Of a stretch of DNA of 64,000 bases, positions 53,258-62,823 are shown one piece after another. The notes beneath the pieces were generated by a model. It saw only the letters and a list, made by a program, of their open reading frames with translations, had not been told where the DNA came from and searched no databases. The DNA comes from Halodesulfovibrio sp. MK-HDV (lineage in GTDB: Bacteria > Desulfobacterota > Desulfovibrionia > Desulfovibrionales > Desulfovibrionaceae). Numbering within the stretch: position 1 is the stretch's first letter; each line of letters opens with the position of its first letter. The stretch is taken from contig NZ_WYDS01000011.1 in the NCBI RefSeq assembly GCF_009914765.1, positions 62,001 to 126,000 of the forward strand, given 5' to 3'. Made by a program: the position numbers and the translations under genes.

Positions 53258-54487
53258 ATGGCTATTCACGTTGTAGGTCTTGGAATTGATCCTGACACGC
53301 TTCCTGAAATTTACGAACAGATTATTACAACTGCTGATGTGCTTGTGGGCGGCAAACGCCAACTGGCAGCCTTTGACGAACTTGATGTGGAAACCATTCC
53401 CATTACAGCACCATTATCCAATGTTTTTGATGCCATGTCCGCCAGCTACAATGCTCGTAAAGAAGTCGTTGTTATTGCGGATGGCGACCCACTATTCTAT
53501 GGAATTGGTGACAGAATAATCAAAGAATTCGGTTCAGAAAACGTCGTTGTTCACCCTAACACAGCAACCGTACAAGCCATTGCATCCAGAGCCAGCGTTT
53601 CTTGGCAGAACATGCGAATGGTATCATTGCACGGACGCAACGACTTCACCCCGCTCTTTACATCACTCATGCAGTGTGACCATGTCACTGTGCTTACAGA
53701 TGATACAAACATCCCTGCCTTTATTGCTCAAAGACTGCTCGACAGGGGCATCTCGTGGTTTCATATGAGTGTTTTTGAGAACATGGGGACTAGCGAAGAA
53801 AAATTTTCCAATTACACTCTGGAAGAAGCAAGTAATCTGAGTTTTTCCAGACTTAATGCTATTCTGTTAGAACGCGTCGGGGCTCCTGCACAGCCATTAC
53901 GATTAGGTATTCCAGACGCAGAGTTTGCGACTGAGCGCAAGCTTATTACCAAACGTCCCGTCCGCGCTGCATCGCTCGGCATGCTTGAATTGGAACCACA
54001 TAACACCATGTGGGACATTGGAGCAGGGAGCGGCTCTGTCAGTATCGAAGCCGCGCACCTTTTATCGAAAGGTGCTGTCTTTGCTATTGAACGCAAAAGT
54101 GAACGCATTGATCTTATCCGGGAAAACCGTACACGTTTCGGTGCCATCAATGTGGACGTACGACATGGCGATGCGCAGGCAACCATTAAAGACTTACCGA
54201 CACCGGATAGAATTTTTATTGGCGGCGGGTTAGGTTCTGATACCACCCTCCTCGCGCCACTTTGCGAACGCCTACAAAACGGCGGAATTATCGTGGTTAA
54301 CTGTACTTTGCTCTCAAGCCTTGAAGCTGCAAAAAATCACTTTAAAACCACAGGCTGGGAATACGAAGTAACCATGATTCAAGCAGCCGCTTCCAGCCCA
54401 CTCGCTGGAGACATCCGCCTCGACAGCATGAATCCGATATTTATCATCAGCGCACACAAACCTGTGCCTGAAAAACAATCAGACTAG
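53258..54487 (+). CDS. cbiET: Cobalt-precorrin-7 C5/C15-methyltransferase, fused CbiE-CbiT (CobL-like)
   Basis: Protein of 409 residues. Residues 1-210 are a tetrapyrrole methylase (CbiE; IHVVGLGIDPDTL, VVIADGDPLFYGIG), and 220-409 a Rossmann methyltransferase (CbiT; DIGAGSGSVSIEAAHL). The fusion is that of CobL, which methylates C5 and C15 and decarboxylates the acetate side chain. ATG 53258 has GGAGG four bases upstream; the frame is open further 5'. Part of cbiD-cbiET-cbiF. Confidence 0.93.
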   Translation: MAIHVVGLGIDPDTLPEIYEQIITTADVLVGGKRQLAAFDELDVETIPITAPLSNVFDAMSASYNARKEVVVIADGDPLFYGIGDRIIKEFGSENVVVHPNTATVQAIASRASVSWQNMRMVSLHGRNDFTPLFTSLMQCDHVTVLTDDTNIPAFIAQRLLDRGISWFHMSVFENMGTSEEKFSNYTLEEASNLSFSRLNAILLERVGAPAQPLRLGIPDAEFATERKLITKRPVRAASLGMLELEPHNTMWDIGAGSGSVSIEAAHLLSKGAVFAIERKSERIDLIRENRTRFGAINVDVRHGDAQATIKDLPTPDRIFIGGGLGSDTTLLAPLCERLQNGGIIVVNCTLLSSLEAAKNHFKTTGWEYEVTMIQAAASSPLAGDIRLDSMNPIFIISAHKPVPEKQSD

Positions 54488-54509
54488 AATTAATCGACAC
54501 GGAATATAT

Positions 54510-55289
54510 ATGACGACCACACGTTCTGAATGGAAGACAGCGCCAGTATGGTTCATTGGTGCAGGCCCCGGTGACCCTGAACTTATCACCGTAAAAGGTG
54601 CCCGCATGATTGCAGAGGCAGACCTTGTACTCTACGCCGGTTCATTAGTACCGACAGTCATAATTGAAGGTGCAAAAGAATCTGCAAAGATCATGGATTC
54701 TGCTCCAATGAATCTGAACGAAACGCACGCAGCAGTTATGGAAACAGTACGCAACGGCGGCACGGTTGCCCGTGTACATACCGGTGATCCAAGCCTCTAC
54801 GGTGCCATCCGCGAACAAATGCGTTTGCTGGATAAAGAAGACGTCGGCTACGGAACCATACCGGGGGTTACCGCAAGCTTTGCAGCCGCGGCTGCATCCG
54901 CAACCTCCCTCACCGTGCCGGAAGAGTCACAATCAGTGATCATTACCCGCCTCGAAGGTCGCACCCCTGTTCCGGAAACCGAAAAACTGCGCGACATGGC
55001 AAAACATCGCTGTGCAATGGCAGTCTACCTTTCCGCAGCACATCCGGAACGCCTTGTTGAAGAACTGCGTGCCGGTGGGCTTGAAGATGAAATCGTAGTC
55101 GTGATCGCCTACCGTGTCGGCTGGCCTGAACAGAAAATTATCCGTACCAACATTGGCAGCATCTGCGCCACTGTTGCAGAGCACAACCTCACACGCCAGA
55201 CAGTTTTCCTTGTCCTCCCCGGCGAAGACAACAAAGAACATTTCTCAAAGCTTTACGACGCAGGATTCCTGCATGGATTCAGAAGCTAA
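54510..55289 (+). CDS. cbiF: Cobalt-precorrin-4 C11-methyltransferase CbiF
   Basis: Tetrapyrrole methylase of 259 residues: VWFIGAGPGDPELITVKGAR, LYAGSLVP, RVHTGDPSLYGAIREQ and PGVTASFAAAAA are typical of CbiF/CobM, which methylates C11 of the corrin precursor. Third gene of the cobalamin cluster, 22 bases after cbiET. A GC-rich hairpin (55299-55319) follows but without a T-run. Confidence 0.94.
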   Translation: MTTTRSEWKTAPVWFIGAGPGDPELITVKGARMIAEADLVLYAGSLVPTVIIEGAKESAKIMDSAPMNLNETHAAVMETVRNGGTVARVHTGDPSLYGAIREQMRLLDKEDVGYGTIPGVTASFAAAAASATSLTVPEESQSVIITRLEGRTPVPETEKLRDMAKHRCAMAVYLSAAHPERLVEELRAGGLEDEIVVVIAYRVGWPEQKIIRTNIGSICATVAEHNLTRQTVFLVLPGEDNKEHFSKLYDAGFLHGFRS

Positions 55290-55395
55290 GAAAAACAACG
55301 GGCAGGAAGAACCTGCCCGAAAAAATCATCCTTCCGACAGTTTTTTCTAAAAAACGGTCAAGAATCACAATTCGCTTCGTGGTAAAGGAAACCAG

Positions 55396-56253
55396 ATGAA
55401 CACGAAGAAAGTACATATCCGCGACCAAATAGCGCAATCACAACGGTATATTGAGAAACATCTCGATTCAACCATTACACTCGAATATCTAGCAACTTCA
55501 TGCGGATATTCTGCCCTCTATTTCCACTCTATTTTTACTGGAATAGTTGGAGAAGGAGTTAAGGAATACCAACGCCGTCTGCGCTTACAACGTGCCGCGA
55601 ATCAATTACTTTTCTCTGAAACATCCCTCATAGATATAGCACTGGATGCAGGATATGAATCCCAAGAAGGATTCTCACGCGCATTCAAAAAGCGGTTCTC
55701 CTTTTCACCACTCAAATTCAGAAAATTGCAGTCTGACTACAATTTTCTGGCTGGAGGCAAAATCATGAATACCCCCATTCAGCAATCCGACCCAACCGTT
55801 GCAATCAAAAATTTCGCCCCAATAACCGTAGCCGCCGTTCGTCACACCGGTCCATACTCTGAATGCGCCAAAGCCTTCACCACTCTTTTCAAATGGACAC
55901 GCGAACAAGGTCTTTACGGCACCTACCGGCAAGTAATCGGCATTTCGCACGATGCTCCACGGACAACTCCAGCAGAAAAGCTACGCTACGATGCCTGCAT
56001 GGAAATTCCCGAACACTTCATTGTCACTGGTGAAGCACAAAAGTACACCATCCACGGTGGCCGCTATGCATGTTGCGTGCATAAAGGATCATACCGTAAC
56101 ATCCAGAAAACTTTTGTAGCCATGCTCGGCAGCTGGTTCCCCGATTCCGGCGAGGAACTCACAAACAACCCGCCGCTTGAGGTATACCTCAATTGCCCAT
56201 CCATCACTCCAGAAGATGGGCTGCTCACGGAGCTTCGGATTCCGCTTAAATAA
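55396..56253 (+). CDS. AraC-family regulator with GyrI-like effector domain
   Basis: Protein of 285 residues. N-terminal AraC-type double helix-turn-helix (LEYLATSCGYSALYFHSIF; IALDAGYESQEGFSRAFKK), then a GyrI/BacR-type ligand domain (about 130-285; AVRHTGPYSECAKAF, YAVHKGSY-like block CCVHKGSYRNI, and LEVYLNCPSI near the end). This arrangement (HTH first) is that of Rob/SoxS-type multidrug or stress regulators. AAAGGAAA lies before the ATG. Target genes unknown. Confidence 0.92.
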   Translation: MNTKKVHIRDQIAQSQRYIEKHLDSTITLEYLATSCGYSALYFHSIFTGIVGEGVKEYQRRLRLQRAANQLLFSETSLIDIALDAGYESQEGFSRAFKKRFSFSPLKFRKLQSDYNFLAGGKIMNTPIQQSDPTVAIKNFAPITVAAVRHTGPYSECAKAFTTLFKWTREQGLYGTYRQVIGISHDAPRTTPAEKLRYDACMEIPEHFIVTGEAQKYTIHGGRYACCVHKGSYRNIQKTFVAMLGSWFPDSGEELTNNPPLEVYLNCPSITPEDGLLTELRIPLK

Positions 56254-56285
56254 GCTACCGTTGAGAGGATATATGCCTTCGGCGA

Positions 56286-56739
56286 GTCTTCGACGAGCCT
56301 CCGGCCGCTTAAGAACCCTTTAAAAAGGGCTTCTTAAGGATCTCCTAAACTTTTTTAGCTGCGAATTTAGCACGTTGCTTTAGTAGCCTCGCGGCTATGC
56401 CCCACTAACTTTCTTTGCAACTAACTTTTGTACTCTTTTAAAAACTCAGTCCATTTTTTAGAACGAACAATAAGAATTTTGCGCCTACCTTAGTAAATGC
56501 ACAAAAAAGGCTGCCTTACATGTAAGGCAGCCTTTTCGTTATCAGAAAGGTAATGTGGATAAGCCGCGAGGTTGTGTAAAAAACGTACTAACCTCGCAGG
56601 TAAAAGTCTTTGGAGATTTTTAAGAATCCTTTCTACAGAGCCTTAGCCGTTCTCAAAAAATGAGAGATTACGGATAAGGACAGTGAAACAAGGCTCTTAA
56701 AGCCCCGCTGGCAAGCGCCGCCGGAGGCTCGTCGAAGAC
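56286..56739. repeat. REP-like inverted repeat pair
   Basis: GTCTTCGACGAGCCTCCGGC at 56286-56305 is repeated exactly as its reverse complement at 56720-56739. Related GC-rich CCTCCGGC elements are common in Desulfovibrio intergenic DNA. A fragment GTCTTCGGCGGGCT recurs near 60002-60015. Confidence 0.7.
56505..56536. terminator. Bidirectional terminator between AraC-type gene and mqn operon
   Basis: Perfect palindrome GGCTGCCTTACATGTAAGGC plus AGCC (56509-56532), flanked by AAAA and TTTT. It can end the plus AraC-type gene and the minus mqnE-mqnC-mqnA operon. Confidence 0.8.
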
Positions 56740-56744
56740 ATTTA

Positions 56745-57590
56745 TCAGCACTGATGCGAATAAAATTCAAGCTCCGGTGCTGACGGAATTTCTTTTGCTT
56801 CGGCAAGTCGCTTGAAGAACAGGCGCAAACCTTTTTGTTCTTCTTCACCCAGATCAAAAACAAGACTTTGAAAATACTGTGTAAGCCCTTCAGTATCCAT
56901 GTATCCGGCTTTTTCTGCGAGTTCGATGACGTGCTGAATATTTTCATCACCCCAATTCTTTGCATTTCTAAAAAGCTCTGCTGGATCTTGTGTGAAACAG
57001 CCGGTTTCTACTGATTTGCGAGAAACAATCCAGACGCCGAAAATAAACGGAAGTCCTGTCCACTCGCGCCATGCTTCACCGAGATCAAGAAGGTATGGGT
57101 AACGATCATCATTTCTGAGGCGAAGTGCTTCGTCACCAATACAGAGCGCTGCTGTCGGCAGTTCACCTTGTTCTATGTGATCTGACACAGACCCTGTTTT
57201 GTAGGACACGTTAAGCTTGAGGCAATCACGAAAGAGCATACGCAGCAGTGCTGCTGATGTATGTGACTGTGCAGTTGTGAGAATTTCTTCCCCACCGAGT
57301 TCAGAGATAGGCTTTTTACTAATAAGAAGCACACTCATGACCGGACCAGCACTGCCTATGGCGATGTCGGGCAACAGGAAATATTTTTCTGGATGCCTTG
57401 CGTACTCGAATGAGGAACACGAGGACACGTCAAGCTTTCCTGCTTCCATCTGTTCATTCAATTCTGCTGGAGTTCCGTATACGAGGTCAAAATTTTCACC
57501 AAGTATGCCGGTTTCCAGTGGATGATAGATTGGAAGCACGTTTAAATAACGGATGCGACCGACTTGCAGTTTTTTTGCAGATTTCTGCAC
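56745..57590 (-). CDS. mqnA: Chorismate dehydratase MqnA
   Basis: First enzyme of the futalosine menaquinone pathway; turns chorismate into 3-enolpyruvylbenzoate. The 281-residue protein has the periplasmic-binding-like fold used by MqnA: GRIRYLNVLPIYHPL at the N-terminus, YGTPAELNEQM, DVSSCSSFEYARHP and the TAQSHTSAALLRML block. Last gene of the minus-strand mqn operon, 3 bases after mqnC. Confidence 0.93.
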   Translation of the reverse strand: MQKSAKKLQVGRIRYLNVLPIYHPLETGILGENFDLVYGTPAELNEQMEAGKLDVSSCSSFEYARHPEKYFLLPDIAIGSAGPVMSVLLISKKPISELGGEEILTTAQSHTSAALLRMLFRDCLKLNVSYKTGSVSDHIEQGELPTAALCIGDEALRLRNDDRYPYLLDLGEAWREWTGLPFIFGVWIVSRKSVETGCFTQDPAELFRNAKNWGDENIQHVIELAEKAGYMDTEGLTQYFQSLVFDLGEEEQKGLRLFFKRLAEAKEIPSAPELEFYSHQC

Positions 57591-57593
57591 GAG

Positions 57594-58706
57594 TTAGACT
57601 TCCTTGTCCTCAATGAGGGAATAATCCATTGTGCGCTGCTTTGGAGTAAATCCTGCTGCTTCAACAATAGTATGAATTTCCTCACGTGTAAGCTGGAAAG
57701 AGGTGCCTGCCGCTGCAACAACGTTTTCTTCGATCATTAATGACCCAAAATCGTTTGCACCGTAGGAAAGAGAAAGCTGAGCAATCTCTGGTCCCATTGT
57801 CACCCAAGATGCCTGAATGTTGTCGATGTTATCGAGAACAATACGTGACATGGCAAGCACCCGAAGGTAACCGGCGCTTGGCTCAGGGCGGCAAGAAATG
57901 TTGGTATTACCCGGCTGGAATGTCCAAGGGATGAAGGCTGTAAAACCGTTTGTTCTATCCTGTACTTCACGTACAGCAAAGAGGTGTTCGATACGATCTT
58001 CAGGCTTTTCTTCGTGCCCGAACATCATAGTCGCGGTTGTATTCAAGCCTTGGTAATGAGCTTCTTCCATCACCGCAAGCCAGCGGGTTGCGCTACACTT
58101 GTTAGGAGAAACATGCTTACGGACTTCATCCACGAGAATCTCAGCACCGCCACCTGGGATAGAATCAAGACCGGCAGCACGAAGCCGCGCGATTACGTCT
58201 TTTACGAGTAATTTTTCGTTCTCAGCAAAGAAAACGATTTCAGGCGGGGAGAATGCATGAATGTGAATGGAAGGAAATGTCTTCTTAATCCAGCGAATCA
58301 TATCTTCGTAGAATTCCATGGTCAGGTCAGGGTTATGTCCACCCTGCATAAGAATCTGTGTACCACCGAGTGCGATGGTTTCTTCGATTTTCTGACCAAG
58401 TTCTTCACGAGAAATTACGTAGCCGCCGTCTGTGTCTGCTTTTTCAGGAGCAACATAGAAGGCGCAAAAACGACAGGCACAGCTGCAAATATTGGAATAG
58501 TTAATATTGCGGTCTGCAACATATGTAACCATGCGTTCAGGATGTTTTGCAAAACGTACATTGTTCGCAAGGTATGCAAGGGTATGCAAGCTTGCCTCAT
58601 TGTACAGAACATTCGCTTCGCCCTGATCGATTCGATCCCCGCGAAGCACTTTCTTAGAAACTTCGACTACGGCGTCGTTTTCATGAAATGGACTATGAAC
58701 AAACAT
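57594..58706 (-). CDS. mqnC: Cyclic dehypoxanthinyl futalosine synthase MqnC
   Basis: Radical SAM enzyme of 370 residues. CSCACRFC gives the C-x3-C-x2-C cluster motif, followed by the AFYVAPEK aromatic segment typical of MqnC, LMQGGHNPD, and a C-terminal FGADD-like SYGANDFGSLMIEENV. It cyclises dehypoxanthine futalosine in menaquinone synthesis. Two bases after mqnE in the operon. Homologous to the upstream MqnE, which it resembles over most of its length. Confidence 0.94.
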   Translation of the reverse strand: MFVHSPFHENDAVVEVSKKVLRGDRIDQGEANVLYNEASLHTLAYLANNVRFAKHPERMVTYVADRNINYSNICSCACRFCAFYVAPEKADTDGGYVISREELGQKIEETIALGGTQILMQGGHNPDLTMEFYEDMIRWIKKTFPSIHIHAFSPPEIVFFAENEKLLVKDVIARLRAAGLDSIPGGGAEILVDEVRKHVSPNKCSATRWLAVMEEAHYQGLNTTATMMFGHEEKPEDRIEHLFAVREVQDRTNGFTAFIPWTFQPGNTNISCRPEPSAGYLRVLAMSRIVLDNIDNIQASWVTMGPEIAQLSLSYGANDFGSLMIEENVVAAAGTSFQLTREEIHTIVEAAGFTPKQRTMDYSLIEDKEV

Positions 58707-58708
58707 GC

Positions 58709-59833
58709 TTACGCCCCCTGCTCTGGGTTAACTGGCTTAAAGAAACTGTTACGGCGTACCGGATTAAAGCCGGAACGAACAATCATCTCTTCAAGCTGCG
58801 GAATTGTCATAGCCTGATCAGACGCAGCACCTGCATCGTGACCAATTTTCTCTTCAACAATAGTTCCGTCCAAATCATCAGCACCAAAGTGCAATGCAGC
58901 TTGCGCAAGCTTTACGCCAAGCATAACCCAGTATGCTTTAATATGCGGAATATTATCCAGCATAAGGCGGGAAATAGCGATAGTACGGAGTTTATCAAGC
59001 CCTGTATGTTTACCTTTGCGCTCTTCAGGTAATTCAAGCATGCTGTTTTCTGTGAGGAACGGAAGCGGAATAAAACAGGAGAAGCCGTTGGTTTCATCCT
59101 GAAGCTTACGCAGTTTATCAAGGTGATCTAAACGATCATCAATTGATTCAAGATGCCCGAACAGCATTGTACAGTTTGATGTAATACCGAGCGTATGCGC
59201 TTCACGCGCCACATTCAGCCATTCATCCCCTGTTGCTTTTCGTGGACAAATTTTTTCGCGAACTTCAGGTGCAAAAATTTCTGCGCCGCCGCCCGGCATG
59301 GCTTCTAAGCCGGCAGCTTTTAAGCGCTCTAACACTTCCTGAGTAGAAATATTTTCAAGCTCAGCAAAGTGTGCAATTTCTACAGCGGTAAATGCTTTTA
59401 CAACAATACCGGGGTAGGTTTCCTTGATGCGCCCAATGGCTTCTTCAAAAAAGCTCAAAGGAAGCTTAGGGTGACAGCCGCCGACGATATGTACTTCATC
59501 GTACGGAAGACCATCTTTAGGATCGAGCTTAGCTACAATATCATCTAGGCTCAGACAAAATGCGCCCTCTTGCTCGTCTTCTTCTTTCTGGTAGGCACAG
59601 AAAAGACAGGCATTTACACAAACGTTTGTGTAATTGACGTGACGGTTAAGAACATAATACGTGGAATCCCCATGCATACGTGTACGCGCATGATGCGCCA
59701 ACGCGCCAAGGGCGTTTATGTCTTCACAGGCAAACAGTTTTCTTCCGTCTTCAATGGACAGTCGATCACCGTTCATGACCTTTTCAAATACACTGCCCAA
59801 TCCGAGATGGGCATAGTAACCAGCATCTAACAT
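58709..59833 (-). CDS. mqnE: Aminofutalosine synthase MqnE
   Basis: Radical SAM enzyme of 374 residues joining the MqnA product to adenosine. CVNACLFCAY supplies the cluster Cys; VHIVGGCHPKLP and LHFGADDLDGTIVEEKIGHD are MqnE-type blocks. The frame is open to 59899, but ATG 59833 has GGAG nine bases upstream and matches the family start. First gene of the mqnE-mqnC-mqnA operon. Confidence 0.94.
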   Translation of the reverse strand: MLDAGYYAHLGLGSVFEKVMNGDRLSIEDGRKLFACEDINALGALAHHARTRMHGDSTYYVLNRHVNYTNVCVNACLFCAYQKEEDEQEGAFCLSLDDIVAKLDPKDGLPYDEVHIVGGCHPKLPLSFFEEAIGRIKETYPGIVVKAFTAVEIAHFAELENISTQEVLERLKAAGLEAMPGGGAEIFAPEVREKICPRKATGDEWLNVAREAHTLGITSNCTMLFGHLESIDDRLDHLDKLRKLQDETNGFSCFIPLPFLTENSMLELPEERKGKHTGLDKLRTIAISRLMLDNIPHIKAYWVMLGVKLAQAALHFGADDLDGTIVEEKIGHDAGAASDQAMTIPQLEEMIVRSGFNPVRRNSFFKPVNPEQGA

Positions 59834-60123
59834 AATCACGGTCTCCAGATGTCTACTAAAAACAACCACGCAGCATGCGTTATGGAAAGGCAGTATCACG
59901 ATGTACTGTTGTTACCGCAGTGTGAAAAGCAAATTAAAACGTTCCAATTTACCTAACAAACAAAGCACAGTATAAAAAACGTGCGGCAACTTGTGTGTGT
60001 GGTCTTCGGCGGGCTGAGTATCTGCTTGCATGCGAGCTATGTCAACCGTAAGAATAGACACAAACAAACCCCACTAAGTGCGTTACCTTTAGAACAATAA
60101 GCTCCTATATATCGGAGGTTTTT
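59834..60123. other. Divergent region between mqnE and mqnD
   Basis: 290 bases holding both promoters. A short GC-rich piece GTCTTCGGCGGGCT near 60002-60015 resembles the REP-like element at 56286. No gene seen. Confidence 0.45.
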
Positions 60124-60960
60124 ATGCAGTTAGAACTCGGCATTTCCCCCTGCCCTAACGACACATGGATTTTTTACGCCCTCGCAAACAACAAAATCGA
60201 TTTACCCTTCGACATCAAAATGTACATGGCAGATGTTGAAGACTTAAATATCCGAGCACGCAAAGGCGATATCGCCGTAACAAAACTTTCAGTGGCAGCC
60301 ATGACAAACTGCCTCGACGAGTATATTTTGCTCCGCACCGGTGGTGCCCTCGGCAGAGGCTGCGGTCCGATAATCGTTACAAAAAAAGACGCATGCTTCC
60401 AGTCCGCAAGAGAACCAGACAAAAAGGTTGCCATACCAGGCAAGCTCACCACTGCAAACATGCTCCTATCGCTCAACAATTCACTCAAAGGTGAACGAGT
60501 AGAAATGCTCTTCGATGAAGTCATGCCAGCAGTACAAGCAGGCACAGTAGACGCAGGTGTTGTCATCCACGAAGGACGCTTCACCTACGAAAAATTCGGG
60601 CTCAAAAAAGTTCTAGATCTCGGTCAATGGTGGGAAAACACAACAGGTCTTCCCCTGCCACTTGGCGCAATTGCCGTACGCCGCGACCTCGGTATGGACG
60701 TAGCACGTCAGCTCGAAAAAGCTATTCGTGCAAGTCTCGCATACGTACAACAGAACCCCGATGAAGCTACCGCATACATTAAAGAACATGCACAAGAAAT
60801 GGACGACAGCGTCATCAAAGAGCACATAGCGACCTTCGTCAACGAATTCTCAATGGAACTCGGCGCGGATGGCGAATATGCCATCCAGCTCATGCTTGAA
60901 AAAGCATTTGAAATCGCTGGCAAGCCAATGCCAGATCTTCCTGTTTTTGTGACTGACTAG
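60124..60960 (+). CDS. mqnD: 1,4-dihydroxy-6-naphthoate synthase MqnD
   Basis: Fourth step of the futalosine pathway. The 278-residue protein has the MqnD N-terminus LGISPCPNDTWIFYAL, DVEDLNIRARKGDIAVTKLS and AVIHEGRFTYEKFGL-type block (GVVIHEGRFTYEKFGL), and the TGLPLPLGAIAVRR segment. A good GGAGG lies before the ATG. It is divergent from mqnE; mqnB is not in the window. Confidence 0.94.
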   Translation: MQLELGISPCPNDTWIFYALANNKIDLPFDIKMYMADVEDLNIRARKGDIAVTKLSVAAMTNCLDEYILLRTGGALGRGCGPIIVTKKDACFQSAREPDKKVAIPGKLTTANMLLSLNNSLKGERVEMLFDEVMPAVQAGTVDAGVVIHEGRFTYEKFGLKKVLDLGQWWENTTGLPLPLGAIAVRRDLGMDVARQLEKAIRASLAYVQQNPDEATAYIKEHAQEMDDSVIKEHIATFVNEFSMELGADGEYAIQLMLEKAFEIAGKPMPDLPVFVTD

Positions 60961-61081
60961 CCTGTCGTGTGTTAACAGCAAATTATGATGAACTACCTGT
61001 ATACATGCCTCTTCCCACTTGTTAATGCGTACAGGGAGTGAAACAATTTGCTAAGTTCTTTAAGTGAAACTGGAGATGATA

Positions 61082-61696
61082 ATGGTGAGCAATGAATTTC
61101 TTTTAACAACATTACTTGTTGTATTAATGCCTGGTACTGGAGTTATCTATACAGTATCAAACGGTCTTTTTGGTGGAAGACGATCCGCACTTGCAGCGGC
61201 ATTAGGTTGCACCGCCGGTATTATTCCCCACCTGCTTGCAAGCATTTCTGGACTTTCTTTACTTCTTCATACGAGCGCCCTTGCCTTCCAAACGATAAAG
61301 ATAATCGGAGCAGGTTATCTACTGTATATGGCGTGGGTAATGTGGCGTGACCCCAATGCCCTTAAATTTGAGAATTCTGGTAAAGAGCAAGGTGTATGGC
61401 GAGTCGCTGTAAGAGCGATGCTCATTAATATTTTGAATCCTAAACTCTCGCTTTTCTTTTTGGCTTTTCTCCCACTCTTTATTTCCGCGGAGGAAACCTC
61501 GCCAACAGTGCAGATGTTTATCTTGAGTGGAATTTTTATGGGCCTTACGCTGTGTATTTTTGCACTCTACGGACTGTTTGCTCACAGTGTTCGCTCTTAC
61601 GTTATTAATTCTCCGAACATTATCAAGATGCTACAACGATCTTTTGCATTCGCTTTTGCTATGTTTGGTATAAGATTAGCAATGGCAGAGAGATAA
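61082..61696 (+). CDS. LysE-family translocator (RhtB-like)
   Basis: Membrane exporter of 204 residues with about six helices. VLMPGTGVIYTVSNGLFGGR near the N-terminus (family form P-G-P), GAGYLLYMAW, and INILNPKLSLFFLAFLPLF are typical of amino-acid exporters such as RhtB. Chosen ATG 61082 has GGAG six bases upstream; an earlier in-frame ATG at 61064 is less likely. It would export amino acids or a related metabolite. Followed by a terminator at 61822-61857. Confidence 0.9.
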   Translation: MVSNEFLLTTLLVVLMPGTGVIYTVSNGLFGGRRSALAAALGCTAGIIPHLLASISGLSLLLHTSALAFQTIKIIGAGYLLYMAWVMWRDPNALKFENSGKEQGVWRVAVRAMLINILNPKLSLFFLAFLPLFISAEETSPTVQMFILSGIFMGLTLCIFALYGLFAHSVRSYVINSPNIIKMLQRSFAFAFAMFGIRLAMAER

Positions 61697-61821
61697 AAGC
61701 TCGCCGGACTTCTTCCCAAATCGAGAAGTGAGCATTTATATTATTCTACTGTAGTGACTAAGAAACAAACCAAGAGAAACTAAATAATACCAAAAAGTTA
61801 GGTATAGTCGTTAAAAAACAT

Positions 61822-61857
61822 AGCCCTTGTTATCTAAATGATAACAAGGGCTTTTTT
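61822..61857. terminator. Bidirectional terminator between LysE and EamA genes
   Basis: Perfect 13-bp arms AGCCCTTGTTATC (61822-61834) and GATAACAAGGGCT (61840-61852), loop TAAAT, T-run after it and A-run before it. Confidence 0.92.
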
Positions 61858-61914
61858 CATAACAAAAATTTAAAAAATCCAAGTTGCTGATAAAACAGTA
61901 TTTTAGATCAATAA

Positions 61915-62823
61915 TTACTCGTTGTTTTTGGCTACAGCTTGCTGCCCATATATGCCCATACCGATGGCAAAAAGGACAAGCGCCACACCAAAGAGACCGT
62001 AGGCGCCTGTTGGACGGCTGAAAAGCACGACATCCCATACGAACGCCAACGCTGGTTGCAGAAGCATGAGAAGCCCTGCGATTGCTGCTGGCAGGTTCGG
62101 GAGCCCTTTTGATATGAACGCCCAGCCGATGCCTTGGCAGAATACACCGTAAATGATGAGATAGAGCCAGTCGCTTGAAGTTGGAATGACAAACGAATCG
62201 CCTGTTACATTCATCGATATGCCGACACTCAGAGCTGTAAGCAAAGAGATTATGCCCATGTTGGCAAATAGCGGCAGCTTTTTTTCTGTAGACTGCGACT
62301 GACGCAGACATATTATGTAACTAGAATATGATATGGCTGTAAGGATACCGAATAAAAGTCCCCAGAGGATATCTGATGATATTTCATTCAGATCAAGACC
62401 TATGAGAAGGAATAGACCTATTACGGCAAGCGGCAACGCAACTATGAGCCGTTTGGAGATTACTTCTTTGAACAGAAGTGCCCCGAATGCTGCTGTTGCG
62501 AATACTTGCAAGTTGCCGAGGATGGTTGCTAACCCGGGACCGACGTATCCGATAGCTCTGTGCCAGCATTGAAGATCAATGGCAAAAAAGAGTGCCGTCA
62601 GTATGACTAGTCCCCATATTTTTAGGGGAACAGAAAACCGCTCTCGTCTAATGACGGAAAATATCATGAGAGTTATTCCACCAAAAAATACGCGATAAAA
62701 AGCTGAGCTATCTGGTGACACACTGGAAAGCCGTACAAGTACCGGCGAAAAACTGATTATGAAGGCACCTATTGGCACCGCAATATATGGCGAAGAAAAA
62801 AACGTCTTCAACTGCTGAAGCAC
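61915..62823 (-). CDS. EamA/DMT-family transporter
   Basis: Membrane protein of 302 residues with ten hydrophobic helices and two EamA repeats (GAFIISFSPVLVRLSS, then TAISYSSYIICLRQ and GLLMLLQPALAFVWD). Members export or import amino acids, nucleotides or drugs; substrate unknown. Start is GTG at 62823, with GGGGAG five bases before it, and it overlaps the stop of the upstream TPR gene (TAGTG), so the two are coupled. Confidence 0.9.
   Translation of the reverse strand: MLQQLKTFFSSPYIAVPIGAFIISFSPVLVRLSSVSPDSSAFYRVFFGGITLMIFSVIRRERFSVPLKIWGLVILTALFFAIDLQCWHRAIGYVGPGLATILGNLQVFATAAFGALLFKEVISKRLIVALPLAVIGLFLLIGLDLNEISSDILWGLLFGILTAISYSSYIICLRQSQSTEKKLPLFANMGIISLLTALSVGISMNVTGDSFVIPTSSDWLYLIIYGVFCQGIGWAFISKGLPNLPAAIAGLLMLLQPALAFVWDVVLFSRPTGAYGLFGVALVLFAIGMGIYGQQAVAKNNE

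Larger units (their letters stand above)
56254..56744. other. Repeat-rich intergenic region between araC-type gene and mqnA
   Basis: 491 bases without a gene. It contains an inverted pair of 20-base elements, a 24-base perfect palindrome used as terminator, hairpins TTAAGAACCCTTT/AAGGGCTTCTTAA (about 56308-56338), GCGAGGTT/AACCTCGC (56566-56597) and GAGCCTT/AAGGCTC (about 56638-56695). The composition is that of Desulfovibrio-type intergenic repeats. Confidence 0.6.

Noticed and set aside
55299-55319. Terminator after cbiF
   Set aside because: A good GC-rich hairpin exists (CGGGCAGG/CCTGCCCG), but an A-run follows on the plus strand instead of a T-run, so it is not called.
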